DNA of 27,078 nt from Deltaproteobacteria bacterium (GTDB taxonomy: Bacteria; Desulfobacterota; Desulfobacteria; Desulfobacterales; B30-G6), in the NCBI GenBank assembly GCA_003647375.1, contig QMMS01000020.1:1-27078 (forward strand), given 5' to 3'. The stretch's first letter is position 1; each line of letters starts with the position of its first letter. The notes under the pieces were generated by a model that saw nothing but the letters and a program-made list of their open reading frames with translations, was not told the origin of the DNA and ran no database searches. Shown here one piece after another: positions 7,458 through 16,315 of the stretch. The position numbers and the translations under genes are program-made.

Positions 7458-9392
7458 ATGAAATCCAATAAGAAATATATTACGCTGTTGCTGCTGATGG
7501 TTTTTGGTATTAGCTGCGGTGTACTGGCCGGTGCCTTTTTTGGGTTGACCCACGACCTTCCCCAGATCCAGGAATTGAAATCTTATGTTCCCTCAGCTGT
7601 TACGCGCATACATTCCGCTGACGGTTTAATCCTGTCCGAACTATTCATGGAAAAAAGAAGACCGGTTTCGTTGGCTGATATTCCCCATTTTCTGAAAGCA
7701 GGTCTTGTTGCCACGGAAGATAGAAACTTTTATCGGCACAGCGGGATCGATCTCAAAGGCATCTTACGGGCGGTTATCAGGGATATTCAAGCACGTGAAT
7801 TTGTCGAAGGTGCCAGCACCATTACACAGCAACTTGCCAAGACCCTATTTTTGACCTCCAGCAAAACACTCCCCAGAAAAATAAAGGAAGCCATACTGGC
7901 ATTCCAGATTGAACGCAGATACACAAAAGACGAAATACTGGCGCTTTATCTCAATCAGATTTATCTTGGCAGCGGCGCTTATGGTGTTGAGTCGGCAGCC
8001 GGAATTTTCTTCGGCAAATCGGTAAAACACCTTAACCTGCCGGAATGTGCACTGATCGCGGCCATGCCGAAAGCACCATCCCGTTTTTCTCCCCTGGTGA
8101 ATCGGGAGTTGGCGGAGCGAAGGAGAAATATTGTATTAAAACAGATGTTCGCCACCGGCATTATCCAGGAAAACGACTATCAGACTGCCCTGAAAACGCC
8201 CGTGGCATCAGCCGGTAACAAGAATACAATCTCGAAGTCGCCCTACTTCGTCGAATATGCCAAAAGAGAACTCGAAAAAACACTGGGGCCCTCCCAACTC
8301 TACAAAGGCGGACTAAACGTTTACGTGACGCTCTCGCATGAAATGCAATCAGCAGCTGAAAATGCCGTCCAGAAAGGCCTGTCTGACCTGGAATCCCGCA
8401 TGAAACGCCACAATGTACCCGTAACCTCACTTCAAGCCGCCCTGATTGCCCTTCAGGTAGATTCTGGTGCCATTCTCGCCATGGTCGGGGGCAAAGACTA
8501 TTATGAGAGTTCATACAACCGGGCCACCATGGCAAAAAGACAGCCGGGATCCGCTTTCAAACCGATCATCTATGCCCTCGCTGTGGAAAATGGATTTTCC
8601 CAGAACCAGATGATACTCGATGCGCCGGTCTCTTTTAAAAACAGCCCCTCTCAGGAAGCCTGGCAGCCCCAAAATTTTTCCAAGACCTATTCCGGTGAGA
8701 TAACTTTTCGGAAAGCTCTTGCCAAGTCAAAGAACATTCCGGCGATACGGCTGATCCAGATGCTTGGCCCGTCAGCGGTTGCTCAGTTTGCACACACCAT
8801 GGGGATTTCCTCTGTGTTGTCACCGGAGTTGTCTCTGGCCCTGGGCACATCGGAAGTATCCCTTCTGGAGCTCACCAGCAGCTACTCGGTATTTCCGAAC
8901 AAGGGAAGTGCTGTAAAACCTTTCAGTATCATGGCGGTGGATGATTCAAGGGGGCGAACAATCTGGCATCCCAAACCTGAGAAACGGGTTGTCATGTCTG
9001 AGGGCGGTGCAGCCGTTCTAACAGACATGCTAGTTGCGGTTGTCCGGGAAGGAACCGGCCGGAAAGCACAAACGCTTCAGAGACCCGTTGCCGGGAAAAC
9101 CGGTACCACAGACGATTTCAGGGATGCGCTTTTTATCGGATTTTCACCGGATATTACGGTAGGTGTATGGGTCGGCCAGGATGCATCCGAGTCTTTGGGA
9201 AAAGGCGAAACCGGTGCAAGAGCAGCCCTCCCCATTTGGACAGCATTCATGTCGGCGGTTCTGAAAGACCGACCCTATCGTTACTTCGGCATTCCGGACA
9301 GTGTTTCCCAGGTCCGCATGGATCCCCTTACCGGGGATTTGACCACCGATGACACACCCGGTACTGTTACAATTCTGATGAAGAAGCAATAA
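7458..9392 (+). CDS. Class A penicillin-binding protein (PBP1A-like, bifunctional)
   Basis: This enzyme polymerises and cross-links peptidoglycan in the periplasm. The 644-residue product has an N-terminal membrane anchor (residues about 7-30). The glycosyltransferase domain shows ATEDRNFYRHSG (catalytic Glu87), GASTITQQLAKTLFL, and YLNQIYLGSGAYGVESAA. The transpeptidase domain has the serine motif S365-AFK, the SKN triad member in AKSKNIPAIRL and K547-TGT followed by DALFIGFSPDITVGVWVGQD. All catalytic motifs are present. It is shorter than Escherichia coli PBP1A (850 residues) because the inserted OB-like domain is absent, as is common in many bacteria. It stands alone, with 284 bases to the next gene. 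Confidence 0.95.
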   Translation: MKSNKKYITLLLLMVFGISCGVLAGAFFGLTHDLPQIQELKSYVPSAVTRIHSADGLILSELFMEKRRPVSLADIPHFLKAGLVATEDRNFYRHSGIDLKGILRAVIRDIQAREFVEGASTITQQLAKTLFLTSSKTLPRKIKEAILAFQIERRYTKDEILALYLNQIYLGSGAYGVESAAGIFFGKSVKHLNLPECALIAAMPKAPSRFSPLVNRELAERRRNIVLKQMFATGIIQENDYQTALKTPVASAGNKNTISKSPYFVEYAKRELEKTLGPSQLYKGGLNVYVTLSHEMQSAAENAVQKGLSDLESRMKRHNVPVTSLQAALIALQVDSGAILAMVGGKDYYESSYNRATMAKRQPGSAFKPIIYALAVENGFSQNQMILDAPVSFKNSPSQEAWQPQNFSKTYSGEITFRKALAKSKNIPAIRLIQMLGPSAVAQFAHTMGISSVLSPELSLALGTSEVSLLELTSSYSVFPNKGSAVKPFSIMAVDDSRGRTIWHPKPEKRVVMSEGGAAVLTDMLVAVVREGTGRKAQTLQRPVAGKTGTTDDFRDALFIGFSPDITVGVWVGQDASESLGKGETGARAALPIWTAFMSAVLKDRPYRYFGIPDSVSQVRMDPLTGDLTTDDTPGTVTILMKKQ

Positions 9393-9676
9393 GATGTAAG
9401 CCGTTTCAGAACTCAATTTGTCCCCCCAATTTTGATCTAATTTAGTGCCTTTTTTCAGTTCAGATAACCATGCAGCGCATACTTTTTTGCCAGTATTACT
9501 CAAAACCTGATTCTTATGCCTTATTGATCAACCTCCATCGCATTCATTAAGAATACCTGCCGATAATGCAAACCCATTGTAAAATAGCGTATTGTATGGT
9601 TAACTTTATGAATTATGTTACCATGCCAATCGGAAATATTTTCTGCCAAACACCATAACGAAACAGAGAAACGGCC
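9393..9676. other. Intergenic region before the RND operon, possible operator
   Basis: No gene is supported here. The best structure is an imperfect palindrome about 55 bases before the adaptor gene: ATGGTTAAC (9596-9604) against GTTACCAT (9617-9624), one bulged base. It could be a repressor site for the efflux operon; no regulator gene is adjacent. I see no convincing -35/-10 pair. Confidence 0.25.
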
Positions 9677-10819
9677 ATGAAAGTTTCATTGATAAAAGCC
9701 CTGTGTGTATTGTGCCTGTTTTTTCTCGCCTGCGATAAAATCGCGGAAGAGAAAAAGACAGCGTCTCCGCCGCCAAAGGTCACCATAATCGAGACGGAAG
9801 CAGAGGATGTTCCCATTTACCAGGATTTTGTTGGTCAGGTTTATGGTTTCAAAGATATTGCCATCCGGGCCAGAGTGGAGGGCTTTCTGGAGGGGATTCA
9901 CTTCAAAGAGGGTTCCGCACTCAAGAAGGGCAAGCTGCTCTACACCCTGGAAAGCCAGCCGTTTGATGCCAACGTGGCGGCCAAGACAAGCAAGGTCGCG
10001 GAAGCCAAGACAGGCCTTGCCTATGCCGACAGCGAGCTCAGGCGGATAAAGCCGTTGGCCGAGGAAAATGCGGTGAGTAAAAGCGACCTGGATGCGGCCG
10101 TTGCACGCTACGATGCCTCGATTGCCTCGGTGAAAGCCGCAGAGGCCAATCTCAGGGCCGCCAACATCCAGCTCAGCTACACCAAGATCTATTCCCCAAT
10201 CAATGGCATCATCGGCAGAACACAGGCCAAGGTCGGAGATTTTGTGGGTAAAAACCCCAATCCCGTCATACTGAACACGGTCTCCAATATCGATTCCGTT
10301 CTGGTGCAGTTTTTCATTACGGAAAGTCAGTACCTGAAATGGTCCCGTTTTCTGCAGGAAAAGGAGAAGAAGGGCACGGACAAAAGAAAAAAAGCGAATC
10401 TCGAACTGATACTGGCGGACGGCACGGTTTACGAACACAAGGGAAACCTCGACTTTGTCGACCGTCAGGTGGATCCCACCACCGGCGCCATGCTGATCCA
10501 GGCTTCGTTTCCCAATCCCGAGGGACTGCTGCGTCCGGGACTGTTTGCCAAGGTCAAAGCCAAACTCTATGTCGTCGAAAACGGTATCTTGATTCCGCAA
10601 CGTTGCATAACCGAGCTCCAGGGCCTGTTCAACGTCATGGTCGTGGGTGACGACAACAAGATCGACAGCCGTGAGATTACCGTCGGACCGACGATCGATG
10701 AGTACCGGCTGATTGTCGACGGGCTGAAGCCTGGTGAAAAAGTTGTATACGAAGGCCTTCAACTGGCAAGAGATGGGGTGGTGGTCAACCCCCAGACACA
10801 CAAGATCGACCAACAATAA
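9677..10819 (+). CDS. RND efflux periplasmic adaptor lipoprotein (AcrA/MexA family)
   Basis: The 380-residue product begins with a lipoprotein signal ending FFLAC (Cys19), so it is probably lipid-anchored and periplasmic. It has the order of the membrane-fusion family: beta-barrel start VTIIETEAEDVPIYQDFVGQV, lipoyl half IRARVEGFLEGIHFKEGSALKKGKLLYTLE, a coiled-coil hairpin (about residues 95-160, rich in Ala, Lys and Glu), second lipoyl half YTKIYSPINGIIGRTQAKVGDFVG, and the barrel FVDRQVDPTTGAMLIQASFPNPEGLLRPGLFAKV. This last motif marks adaptors of HAE1 drug efflux pumps. It is the first gene of an adaptor-pump-channel operon. The ATG has a modest AGAGAA upstream. Confidence 0.95.
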   Translation: MKVSLIKALCVLCLFFLACDKIAEEKKTASPPPKVTIIETEAEDVPIYQDFVGQVYGFKDIAIRARVEGFLEGIHFKEGSALKKGKLLYTLESQPFDANVAAKTSKVAEAKTGLAYADSELRRIKPLAEENAVSKSDLDAAVARYDASIASVKAAEANLRAANIQLSYTKIYSPINGIIGRTQAKVGDFVGKNPNPVILNTVSNIDSVLVQFFITESQYLKWSRFLQEKEKKGTDKRKKANLELILADGTVYEHKGNLDFVDRQVDPTTGAMLIQASFPNPEGLLRPGLFAKVKAKLYVVENGILIPQRCITELQGLFNVMVVGDDNKIDSREITVGPTIDEYRLIVDGLKPGEKVVYEGLQLARDGVVVNPQTHKIDQQ

Positions 10820-10841
10820 TTAAACCAAAATTCTTGATTTC

Positions 10842-10958
10842 TAACTCCAACCATAAGTCATCGGTGATAATTTTGAAAACATATTTTGATCAGCATAGGG
10901 ATAAAAACGGCATCTATTCAAGCCATCTGATGTGCCCGATGGCCTATGGTTGGAGTTA
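10842..10958 (+). promoter_or_regulatory. 23-nt inverted repeat sequestering the RND pump ribosome-binding site
   Basis: The left arm 10842-10864 (begins TAACTCCAACCATA) pairs with the right arm 10936-10958 (ends TATGGTTGGAGTTA). In RNA this gives 21 Watson-Crick pairs, one G-U and one A-C mismatch over 23 positions, with a 71-nt loop. The right arm contains TGGAG (10951-10955), the Shine-Dalgarno of the pump's ATG at 10961. A second, mutually exclusive hairpin is possible: GCCATC (10922-10927) with GATGGC (10938-10943). This looks like a translational switch or attenuator, though it may also be an inserted palindromic repeat. Confidence 0.55.
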
Positions 10959-10960
10959 AT

Positions 10961-13900
10961 ATGGGTAAGTTTTTTGTCAACCGTCCGATTGTGGCCATGG
11001 TCATCGCCATTTTCATGGTGATCGTGGGGGTCGTCTCCCTCAAGACGCTTCCCATCGAGCAATACCCGGACATCACTCCTCCGGTCGTGGAAGTGCGCGC
11101 CACCTACACGGGTGCCGACGCCATCAGTGTGGAGCAGTCGGTGGCCACCCCCCTGGAGCAGGAGATCAACGGCGTCGAAAACATGATCTATATGAAATCG
11201 ACCAATGCCAACGACGGCACCATGCTGATCCAGGTGTCATTTGAAGTCGGTACCGATCCGGACATGAACACGGTGTTTACTCAGAACAGGGTGACGGCGG
11301 CCTCGGCCAAGTTGCCGGAAGAGGTCAAGCGGCTGGGCGTCAAAACAGAAAAATCCCAGCCCAACATTCTCATGATCATCGCCCTGACAGCGGAAAAAGG
11401 CCGCTATGACCAGAACTTTCTGGGCAACTACGCCCTGATCAATATCAAGGACACCCTCGCCAGGATAAGGGGTGTCGGCAGGGTAAACGTAATGGGCGCC
11501 AGCGACTATTCCATGCGTGTGTGGATCAAACCGGACCGTTTGGCACAGCTGGGGATTACAGTGCCGGAAATCATGAACGCCATCCGTGAACAGAGTGTCA
11601 TCGTACCGGGCGGCAAACTGGGTGCCGAACCTGCGCCCCCGGGCACCGAATTTACCTATACCGTCAGGCTGCCGGAGCGTCTGCGGTCTGAAGAGGAGTT
11701 CGGCGAGGTCGTCATCAGGACGACCGAAGAAGGTTCCCAGGTCAAGATCAAGCATGTGGCCAGGGTCGAACTGGGTGTGGAATCCTACAACATGTTTACA
11801 CGCATGAACGACAAGCCCTGCGCCATGATCGCCCTGTACCAGGCCCCCGGCGCCAACGCCGTGGCACTGGCCGAAAATATCAAGACCACCATGGACGACC
11901 TGTCCGGGCGGTTTCCAGACGGCATCCGGCATGACATTTCCATGGACACGACTCTGGCGATAACGGCCGGTATTGATGAAATCATCGAAACCCTTTTTAT
12001 CGCTCTGGCCCTGGTTATTTTCGTTGTGTTCATATTTATCCAGGACTGGCGCGCGGCGTTAATACCGACCATTGCCATACCGGTTTCACTGGTGGGCGCC
12101 TTTATCGCTTTTCCCCTGATCGGATTCACCATCAACGTGCTTTCTCTTTTGGGGCTGGTGTTGGCCATCGGCATTGTCGTGGACGACGCCATCGTGGTGG
12201 TGGAGGCGGTGCAGGTTAAAATCGAGGAGGGTTTGAGTCCCAAGGAAGCCACGGTCAAGGCCATGGAGGAGGTTACCGCACCGGTCATCGCCACCACACT
12301 GGTACTGATCGCCGTCTTTATCCCGGTGGCGGTCATGGGGGGCATTACCGGCAAGCTGTATCAGCAGTTTGCCATCACCGTGGCCGTGTCGGTGGCATTC
12401 TCGTCAATCAATGCGCTGACACTCAGCCCCGCACTGTGCGGCCTTTTGCTGCGAAAACAGAAACCCTACCGTGGACCCCTGGGGCTGTTTTTCCGTCTGT
12501 TCAATAAAACGTTTGATGTTTCCACCAACGTGTACATGGTTTTCACACGCATGCTGGCGCGCAAGATCATCATCGGTTTGATTATCGTCATCGGTATAAG
12601 CGTGGCCATGGGATTCGTAGGTAAACGCATACCCGGCGGGTTCATGCCCGAAGAGGATATGGGGTACCTGTACGTCAACATCCAGCTGCCGGACGCCGCC
12701 TCCCTGCAGCGTTCCGACGCCGTGACCAAAAAACTGGAAAAGATGATTGCCAAGCACGACGAGGTCGCGTTTGTGACGGCGGCAGTGGGTTACAGCCTGT
12801 TGTCAAATGCCATGATCCCCAATTCCGGTTTTCTGTTCATATCGCTGAAAGACTGGAATGAGAGAGAACTGACTGCCCTGCAGGTGGCAGCCAAGCTGAA
12901 CCGTGAGTTCAGAGGCAGCGTCAACGAAGCCCAGGTGTTTGCCTTCGGACCACCGGCCATACCGGGCCTGGGGAGCGGCTCGGGCTTCACCATGATGCTT
13001 CAGGACAGGGGCGGCAATTCACCCGACTACATATCCAAGCAGGCCGCCAGCTTTATCGCGGAAGCCATTCAGCAGCCTGAAATCGGATCCATCTTTACGA
13101 CTTTCAGGGCCAATACACCCCAGCGTTACATGGAGATCAACCGCGACAAGGTGCTAAAGGCAGGAATTTCCCTGAATGACATCTACCAGACAGTGGGGGC
13201 CTTTCTGGGCGGATCCTACGTGAACGATTTCAATCGTTTTGGAAGATTGTACAAGGCCTATGTACAGGCCGAGCCGGAGTACCGCCTGAAAGAGGACCAG
13301 ATCGATCTTTTTTACATAAAAAACAATCAGGGTAAGAGTGTCCCCCTGTCGGCTTTTGTCAATATCCAGGAAATATCCGGCCCCGACTACACCAATCGTT
13401 TCAACCTGAATCGATCTGTCCAACTGGCCGGCGGGCCGGCTCCGGGCTATTCGTCAAACCAGGCAATCACAGCCTTGGAGCGGGTGGCCGGCGCGACATT
13501 GCCCAGTGACATGGGATACGAATGGAGCAACATGTCCTACCAGGAAAAACAGGCTGCCGGCACCGGTGCCGTTGTGTTTATCTTTTCCCTGGTTTTCGTT
13601 TTTCTCATTCTGGCGGCACAGTACGAAAGCTGGTCCCTGCCGTTCAGCATTCTGCTGGGAACCCCGTTTGCCATACTGGGCGCCTTTTTGGCGCTTTTGA
13701 TAGCACGAAAGTACAGCCCGAGCTACGAATTGAACGTATTTGCCCAGATTGCGCTGGTCATGCTGATCGCCATGGCAGCCAAAAACGCGATCCTTATCAT
13801 CGAGTTTGCCAAGCTGGAGTTTGATAAAGGGCTATCCCTTTTCGATGCAGCCGTCAAGTCGGCCAGGCTGCGGTTCAGACCCATCTTGATGACCGCGTTT

Positions 13901-14116
13901 TCATTCATTCTGGGGATCACACCCCTGGTGATAGCCTCGGGTGCCGGTGCAGAAGCAAGGGTGGTGATGGGTATGGCGCTTCTGGGCGGTATGACCCTGG
14001 CCACGCTGTTGGGACTTTTTTTCTACCCCATGCTGTACGTCTTCGTCGGCAAACTCGGACGATATGAAAAGAAAAGGGAAGGATTCCAGGATTCAAGTGG
14101 CCAAGGGGCCAAGTGA
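10961..14116 (+). CDS. RND multidrug efflux pump, inner-membrane subunit (AcrB/MexB, HAE1 family)
   Basis: The 1051-residue product is full length for AcrB-type proton-driven exporters. It opens FFVNRPIVAMVIAIFMVIVG and LPIEQYPDITPP, typical of HAE1. The proton relay is intact: D408-D409 in GIVVDDAIVVVEAV and K941 in AAKNAILIIEFAK. Two large periplasmic loops and 12 membrane segments are readable, including TALIPTIAIPVSLVGAF-like and SILLGTPFAILGAFLAL stretches. I chose the ATG at 10961 (MGKFFVNRP) because TGGAG lies 5 bases upstream and the family starts there; an upstream in-frame ATG at 10946 lacks a site. The C-terminal tail EGFQDSSGQGAK is encoded by a dispersed repeat. It pairs with the adaptor upstream and the channel downstream. 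Confidence 0.96.
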   Translation: MGKFFVNRPIVAMVIAIFMVIVGVVSLKTLPIEQYPDITPPVVEVRATYTGADAISVEQSVATPLEQEINGVENMIYMKSTNANDGTMLIQVSFEVGTDPDMNTVFTQNRVTAASAKLPEEVKRLGVKTEKSQPNILMIIALTAEKGRYDQNFLGNYALINIKDTLARIRGVGRVNVMGASDYSMRVWIKPDRLAQLGITVPEIMNAIREQSVIVPGGKLGAEPAPPGTEFTYTVRLPERLRSEEEFGEVVIRTTEEGSQVKIKHVARVELGVESYNMFTRMNDKPCAMIALYQAPGANAVALAENIKTTMDDLSGRFPDGIRHDISMDTTLAITAGIDEIIETLFIALALVIFVVFIFIQDWRAALIPTIAIPVSLVGAFIAFPLIGFTINVLSLLGLVLAIGIVVDDAIVVVEAVQVKIEEGLSPKEATVKAMEEVTAPVIATTLVLIAVFIPVAVMGGITGKLYQQFAITVAVSVAFSSINALTLSPALCGLLLRKQKPYRGPLGLFFRLFNKTFDVSTNVYMVFTRMLARKIIIGLIIVIGISVAMGFVGKRIPGGFMPEEDMGYLYVNIQLPDAASLQRSDAVTKKLEKMIAKHDEVAFVTAAVGYSLLSNAMIPNSGFLFISLKDWNERELTALQVAAKLNREFRGSVNEAQVFAFGPPAIPGLGSGSGFTMMLQDRGGNSPDYISKQAASFIAEAIQQPEIGSIFTTFRANTPQRYMEINRDKVLKAGISLNDIYQTVGAFLGGSYVNDFNRFGRLYKAYVQAEPEYRLKEDQIDLFYIKNNQGKSVPLSAFVNIQEISGPDYTNRFNLNRSVQLAGGPAPGYSSNQAITALERVAGATLPSDMGYEWSNMSYQEKQAAGTGAVVFIFSLVFVFLILAAQYESWSLPFSILLGTPFAILGAFLALLIARKYSPSYELNVFAQIALVMLIAMAAKNAILIIEFAKLEFDKGLSLFDAAVKSARLRFRPILMTAFSFILGITPLVIASGAGAEARVVMGMALLGGMTLATLLGLFFYPMLYVFVGKLGRYEKKREGFQDSSGQGAK

Positions 14117-14145
14117 AGGCACAGCAGTGTTTTTCACTTGATTCC
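14081..14145 (+). repeat. Dispersed repeat and hairpins across the pump stop codon
   Basis: GGATTCCAGGATTCAA (14081-14096) is the exact reverse complement of 5807-5822. Nearby, GGATTCAAGTG (14089-14099) pairs with CACTTGATTCC (14135-14145) with one mismatch, and CAAGTGAA (14110-14117, containing the TGA stop) pairs perfectly with TTCACTTG (14133-14140). The repeat therefore supplies the last codons of the pump and could form a stem between pump and channel genes. Confidence 0.5.
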
Positions 14146-14175
14146 TTGAACCCTTGTGAGTGTAGGATATTTATT

Positions 14176-15588
14176 ATGTTGAGAGTAGTACTATTAATAT
14201 TTACGACTGTGCTGTTGTCGGGTTGTATGATGGGTCCGGATTTTCAAAAACCGGATCTTACAGCACCGGAGACCTTTCGTTTTGCAGAGACCGTGGCCGA
14301 AGTTGAAGACGAGGTAAATCTGAAGTGGTGGGAGCTTTTCAGTGATCCCATTCTGGCTTCGCTGGTCCGAACGGCACTTCAGAACAATCTGGATGTCAAA
14401 ATCGCGGTGAGCCGCATTGAAGAGGCACGGGCGACACTGGGATTTACCAAAGCCGACCTCTACCCCATGCTGAATATCGAGGGGAGTGCCCAGAAAGGGA
14501 ATTTTAACGGTCGGGGCCGATCGGACACCACCGATAAATCCGCTTACATCGCTCCGGTGCTGAGTTGGGAGCTTGATTTCTGGGGTAAATACCGCCGTTC
14601 AAATGAGTCGGCTCGTGCAGTTCTGCTGGCTTCCGAGTCCTCCCTGCGGACAATCCAGATAAGCCTGATATCCGAAGTTGTCAGCACATATCACCTGCTG
14701 CTGGATTTTCGGCAGCGGCTGGAACTTTCCAGGCATACGTTCGTTTCGAGGCAGAATAGCCTGGACATCATTCAAAAACGTTTTGACCGGGGCATCATTC
14801 CGGAAATCGATGTCAACCAGGCACAGATACAGAAAGAAATCGCAGTCGCCGCTATTCCGTTGTACAAGCGGCTTATTGCCAAGGCTGAAAACCTCATGAG
14901 TATTCTTCTGGGGCAGTATCCGGAAGCCATAAAAACAGGCGAAGCCCTACGCCTGCAACCGGTTCCCCCCGCGATACCCATCGGTCTGTCTTCGACGATT
15001 CTGGAGCGACGCCCCGATGTGGCCGAGGCCCTTCTTCTCCTTGAGGCCCAGACGGCTAAAATCGGTGTTGCTGAGGCCATGCGCTTCCCCGCGATTTCAC
15101 TGACGGGCCTTTGGGGTGTGGCCAGTGCCGAATTGGGCAGTGTAATCGACACCGGGGAAATCTGGTCTATCGGCGCCGGGCTGACAGGTCCGATTTTTAA
15201 CTGGAATAAAAATATTCGCAGGGTCAACATCGAGGAAGAGCGAACACGGCAGGCGCTTCTCAATTATGAAAAGATCGTGCTGCAGGCCTACCGCGAAGTG
15301 GCGGATGCACTTACCGAAATTGAGACTTTGAAAATTCAGCTCGCTTCCGTGGGGAGAAAGAACGCGGCAGCCAAGAACGCCAACAGGTTGTCCAAGCTTC
15401 GCTATGACAAAGGTGCCACCAGCTATCTTGAGGTTCTGGACACCGAGCGAACCCTTTTCGCCGTAGGCCTGGAACTTTCCGAACTGGAGCAGCAGTACCA
15501 CAATGCCTTTGTCAAGCTCTACAAGGCGCTAGGCGGCGGCTGGCTTTCAAAAGACGAAATGGACAAAGCGCAGCAAGCCCCGGAATGA
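14176..15588 (+). CDS. RND efflux outer-membrane lipoprotein channel (OprM/NodT family)
   Basis: The 470-residue product is the outer-membrane, TolC-like exit duct of the tripartite pump. It starts with a lipoprotein signal MLRVVLLIFTTVLLSGC (Cys17), followed by MMGPDFQKPDL and later LKWWELFSDPILASLVRTALQNNLDVKIAVSRIEEARA, the standard opening of NodT-family channels. The second repeat shows ILERRPDVAEALLLLEAQTAKIGVAEAMRFPAISLTG and the C-terminal helices YDKGATSYLEVLDTERTLF. I chose ATG 14176 because the lipoprotein signal starts there and AGGA lies 8 bases upstream; the frame is open from 14113 but that stretch is repeat-derived. It ends 26 bases from the convergent small membrane protein gene. 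Confidence 0.95.
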   Translation: MLRVVLLIFTTVLLSGCMMGPDFQKPDLTAPETFRFAETVAEVEDEVNLKWWELFSDPILASLVRTALQNNLDVKIAVSRIEEARATLGFTKADLYPMLNIEGSAQKGNFNGRGRSDTTDKSAYIAPVLSWELDFWGKYRRSNESARAVLLASESSLRTIQISLISEVVSTYHLLLDFRQRLELSRHTFVSRQNSLDIIQKRFDRGIIPEIDVNQAQIQKEIAVAAIPLYKRLIAKAENLMSILLGQYPEAIKTGEALRLQPVPPAIPIGLSSTILERRPDVAEALLLLEAQTAKIGVAEAMRFPAISLTGLWGVASAELGSVIDTGEIWSIGAGLTGPIFNWNKNIRRVNIEEERTRQALLNYEKIVLQAYREVADALTEIETLKIQLASVGRKNAAAKNANRLSKLRYDKGATSYLEVLDTERTLFAVGLELSELEQQYHNAFVKLYKALGGGWLSKDEMDKAQQAPE

Positions 15589-15614
15589 GAACAGAACAAA
15601 TTACGGCTTATAAC

Positions 15615-15851
15615 TTAGTATCTCCAGCCAAGTAGCCCCATAGCCACTCCATTGGCAACAATCGCTATGCCATACAGTGAACCGATGGTAATCATCTTGC
15701 TCTTGTTGGTCTTCATGCCGACGACGAGCAGTGCCGCAACATAAAAATGAAAATAGCCAAACAAAAAAATAAGCCAGACGCCTTTGAAAGACCGGTCCCA
15801 CCAGAGATCTCGCAATCCAACAAGCGCCTGCTGTGATGCAGGTGTCGGCAT
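15615..15851 (-). CDS. Small two-helix membrane protein, function unknown
   Basis: The 78-residue product has a short polar N-terminus (PTPASQQALVGLRDLWWD) and two hydrophobic segments: GVWLIFLFGYFHFYVAALLVV (about 24-44) and MITIGSLYGIAIVANGVAMGLLG (about 53-75), separated by a basic loop GMKTNKSK. This suggests a helical hairpin in the inner membrane. The ATG has AAAGGAG about 10 bases upstream, which supports real translation. I do not recognise the family. It lies 92 bases downstream of the PilZ gene on the same strand and may share its transcript. Confidence 0.65.
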   Translation of the reverse strand: MPTPASQQALVGLRDLWWDRSFKGVWLIFLFGYFHFYVAALLVVGMKTNKSKMITIGSLYGIAIVANGVAMGLLGWRY

Positions 15852-15900
15852 GATAGGGTTTCTCCTTTGTTTTGGGGGTGTAGAACTTTGGTGTAAGCAT

Positions 15901-15946
15901 TAAGCTCTAAGCTGGCTAACCGCTTATAGCTTACTGTTTATAGCTA
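15901..15946. repeat. Short TAAGCT/TTATAGCT repeats
   Basis: TAAGCT (15901-15906) and CTAAGCT (15907-15913) are followed by two copies of TTATAGCT (15924-15931 and 15939-15946), the second reaching the PilZ stop codon. It appears to be a degenerate low-complexity repeat between the PilZ gene and the small membrane protein gene. Confidence 0.35.
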
Positions 15947-16285
15947 TTCTAAGATAAGCAGACCGATCTGACAATGTCCCTTGAAACGATTGTCCGCGTC
16001 CTTGGTGACATGCCGGATTTCCGTCTTGAAGGTTTCTGTTGTGCCCATGGATTCGGACAGGTAGTACTTCATCTCGATGACATCCCCCGACTTGAGATGT
16101 TTCAGAACCTCTGAATTCTCATCCACCAGGATACAAAGCCCCTGCGCCGAGGCATCTCGAATCTTGAACTGATAAATATAGGCCAGATCTTTGACGGAAA
16201 ACTGGACACTGTAATACCTGTCGGGTGTTACCCTCTGGTTAGAACGCCGGTCCTGATCATTGCGCTGATGATCCTGTTCATTCAT
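15944..16285 (-). CDS. PilZ domain protein, probable c-di-GMP receptor
   Basis: The 113-residue product is little more than one PilZ domain. The c-di-GMP-binding RxxxR motif is R14-SNQ-R18 and the second motif D44-A-S-A-Q-G49 fits [D/N]xSxxG. The barrel follows (LKSGDVIEMKYYL, TFKTEIRHVTKD, HCQIGLLI). PilZ proteins bind cyclic di-GMP and pass the signal to motility, polysaccharide or other targets. I chose the ATG at 16285. A longer frame starts with GTG at 16339, but its extra 18 residues are encoded by an 18-bp inverted repeat arm and the loop beside it, and look non-coding. The ribosome site for 16285 is weak, so the start is not certain. Confidence 0.85.
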   Translation of the reverse strand: MNEQDHQRNDQDRRSNQRVTPDRYYSVQFSVKDLAYIYQFKIRDASAQGLCILVDENSEVLKHLKSGDVIEMKYYLSESMGTTETFKTEIRHVTKDADNRFKGHCQIGLLILE

Positions 16286-16315
16286 GGAGATACTCTGTTT
16301 TTTCGGTAAGGTTAA

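Noticed and set aside
9144..9503. 119-residue minus-strand frame at the end of the PBP gene
   Set aside because: It is mostly antisense to the transpeptidase domain and has no recognisable features.
9686..10816. 376-residue open frame on the minus strand opposite the RND adaptor gene
   Set aside because: It mirrors a clear AcrA-family gene; its translation is rich in His, Asp and Gly from the opposite-strand codons and shows no family motif or ribosome site.
11237..11932. 231-residue minus-strand frame within the RND pump gene
   Set aside because: The plus strand encodes intact AcrB motifs here; the frame is an antisense by-product of GC-rich codons.
15601..15900. 99-residue minus-strand frame overlapping the small membrane protein
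   Set aside because: The alternative frame (78 residues) has a proper ribosome site and two clean membrane helices; this one has neither.
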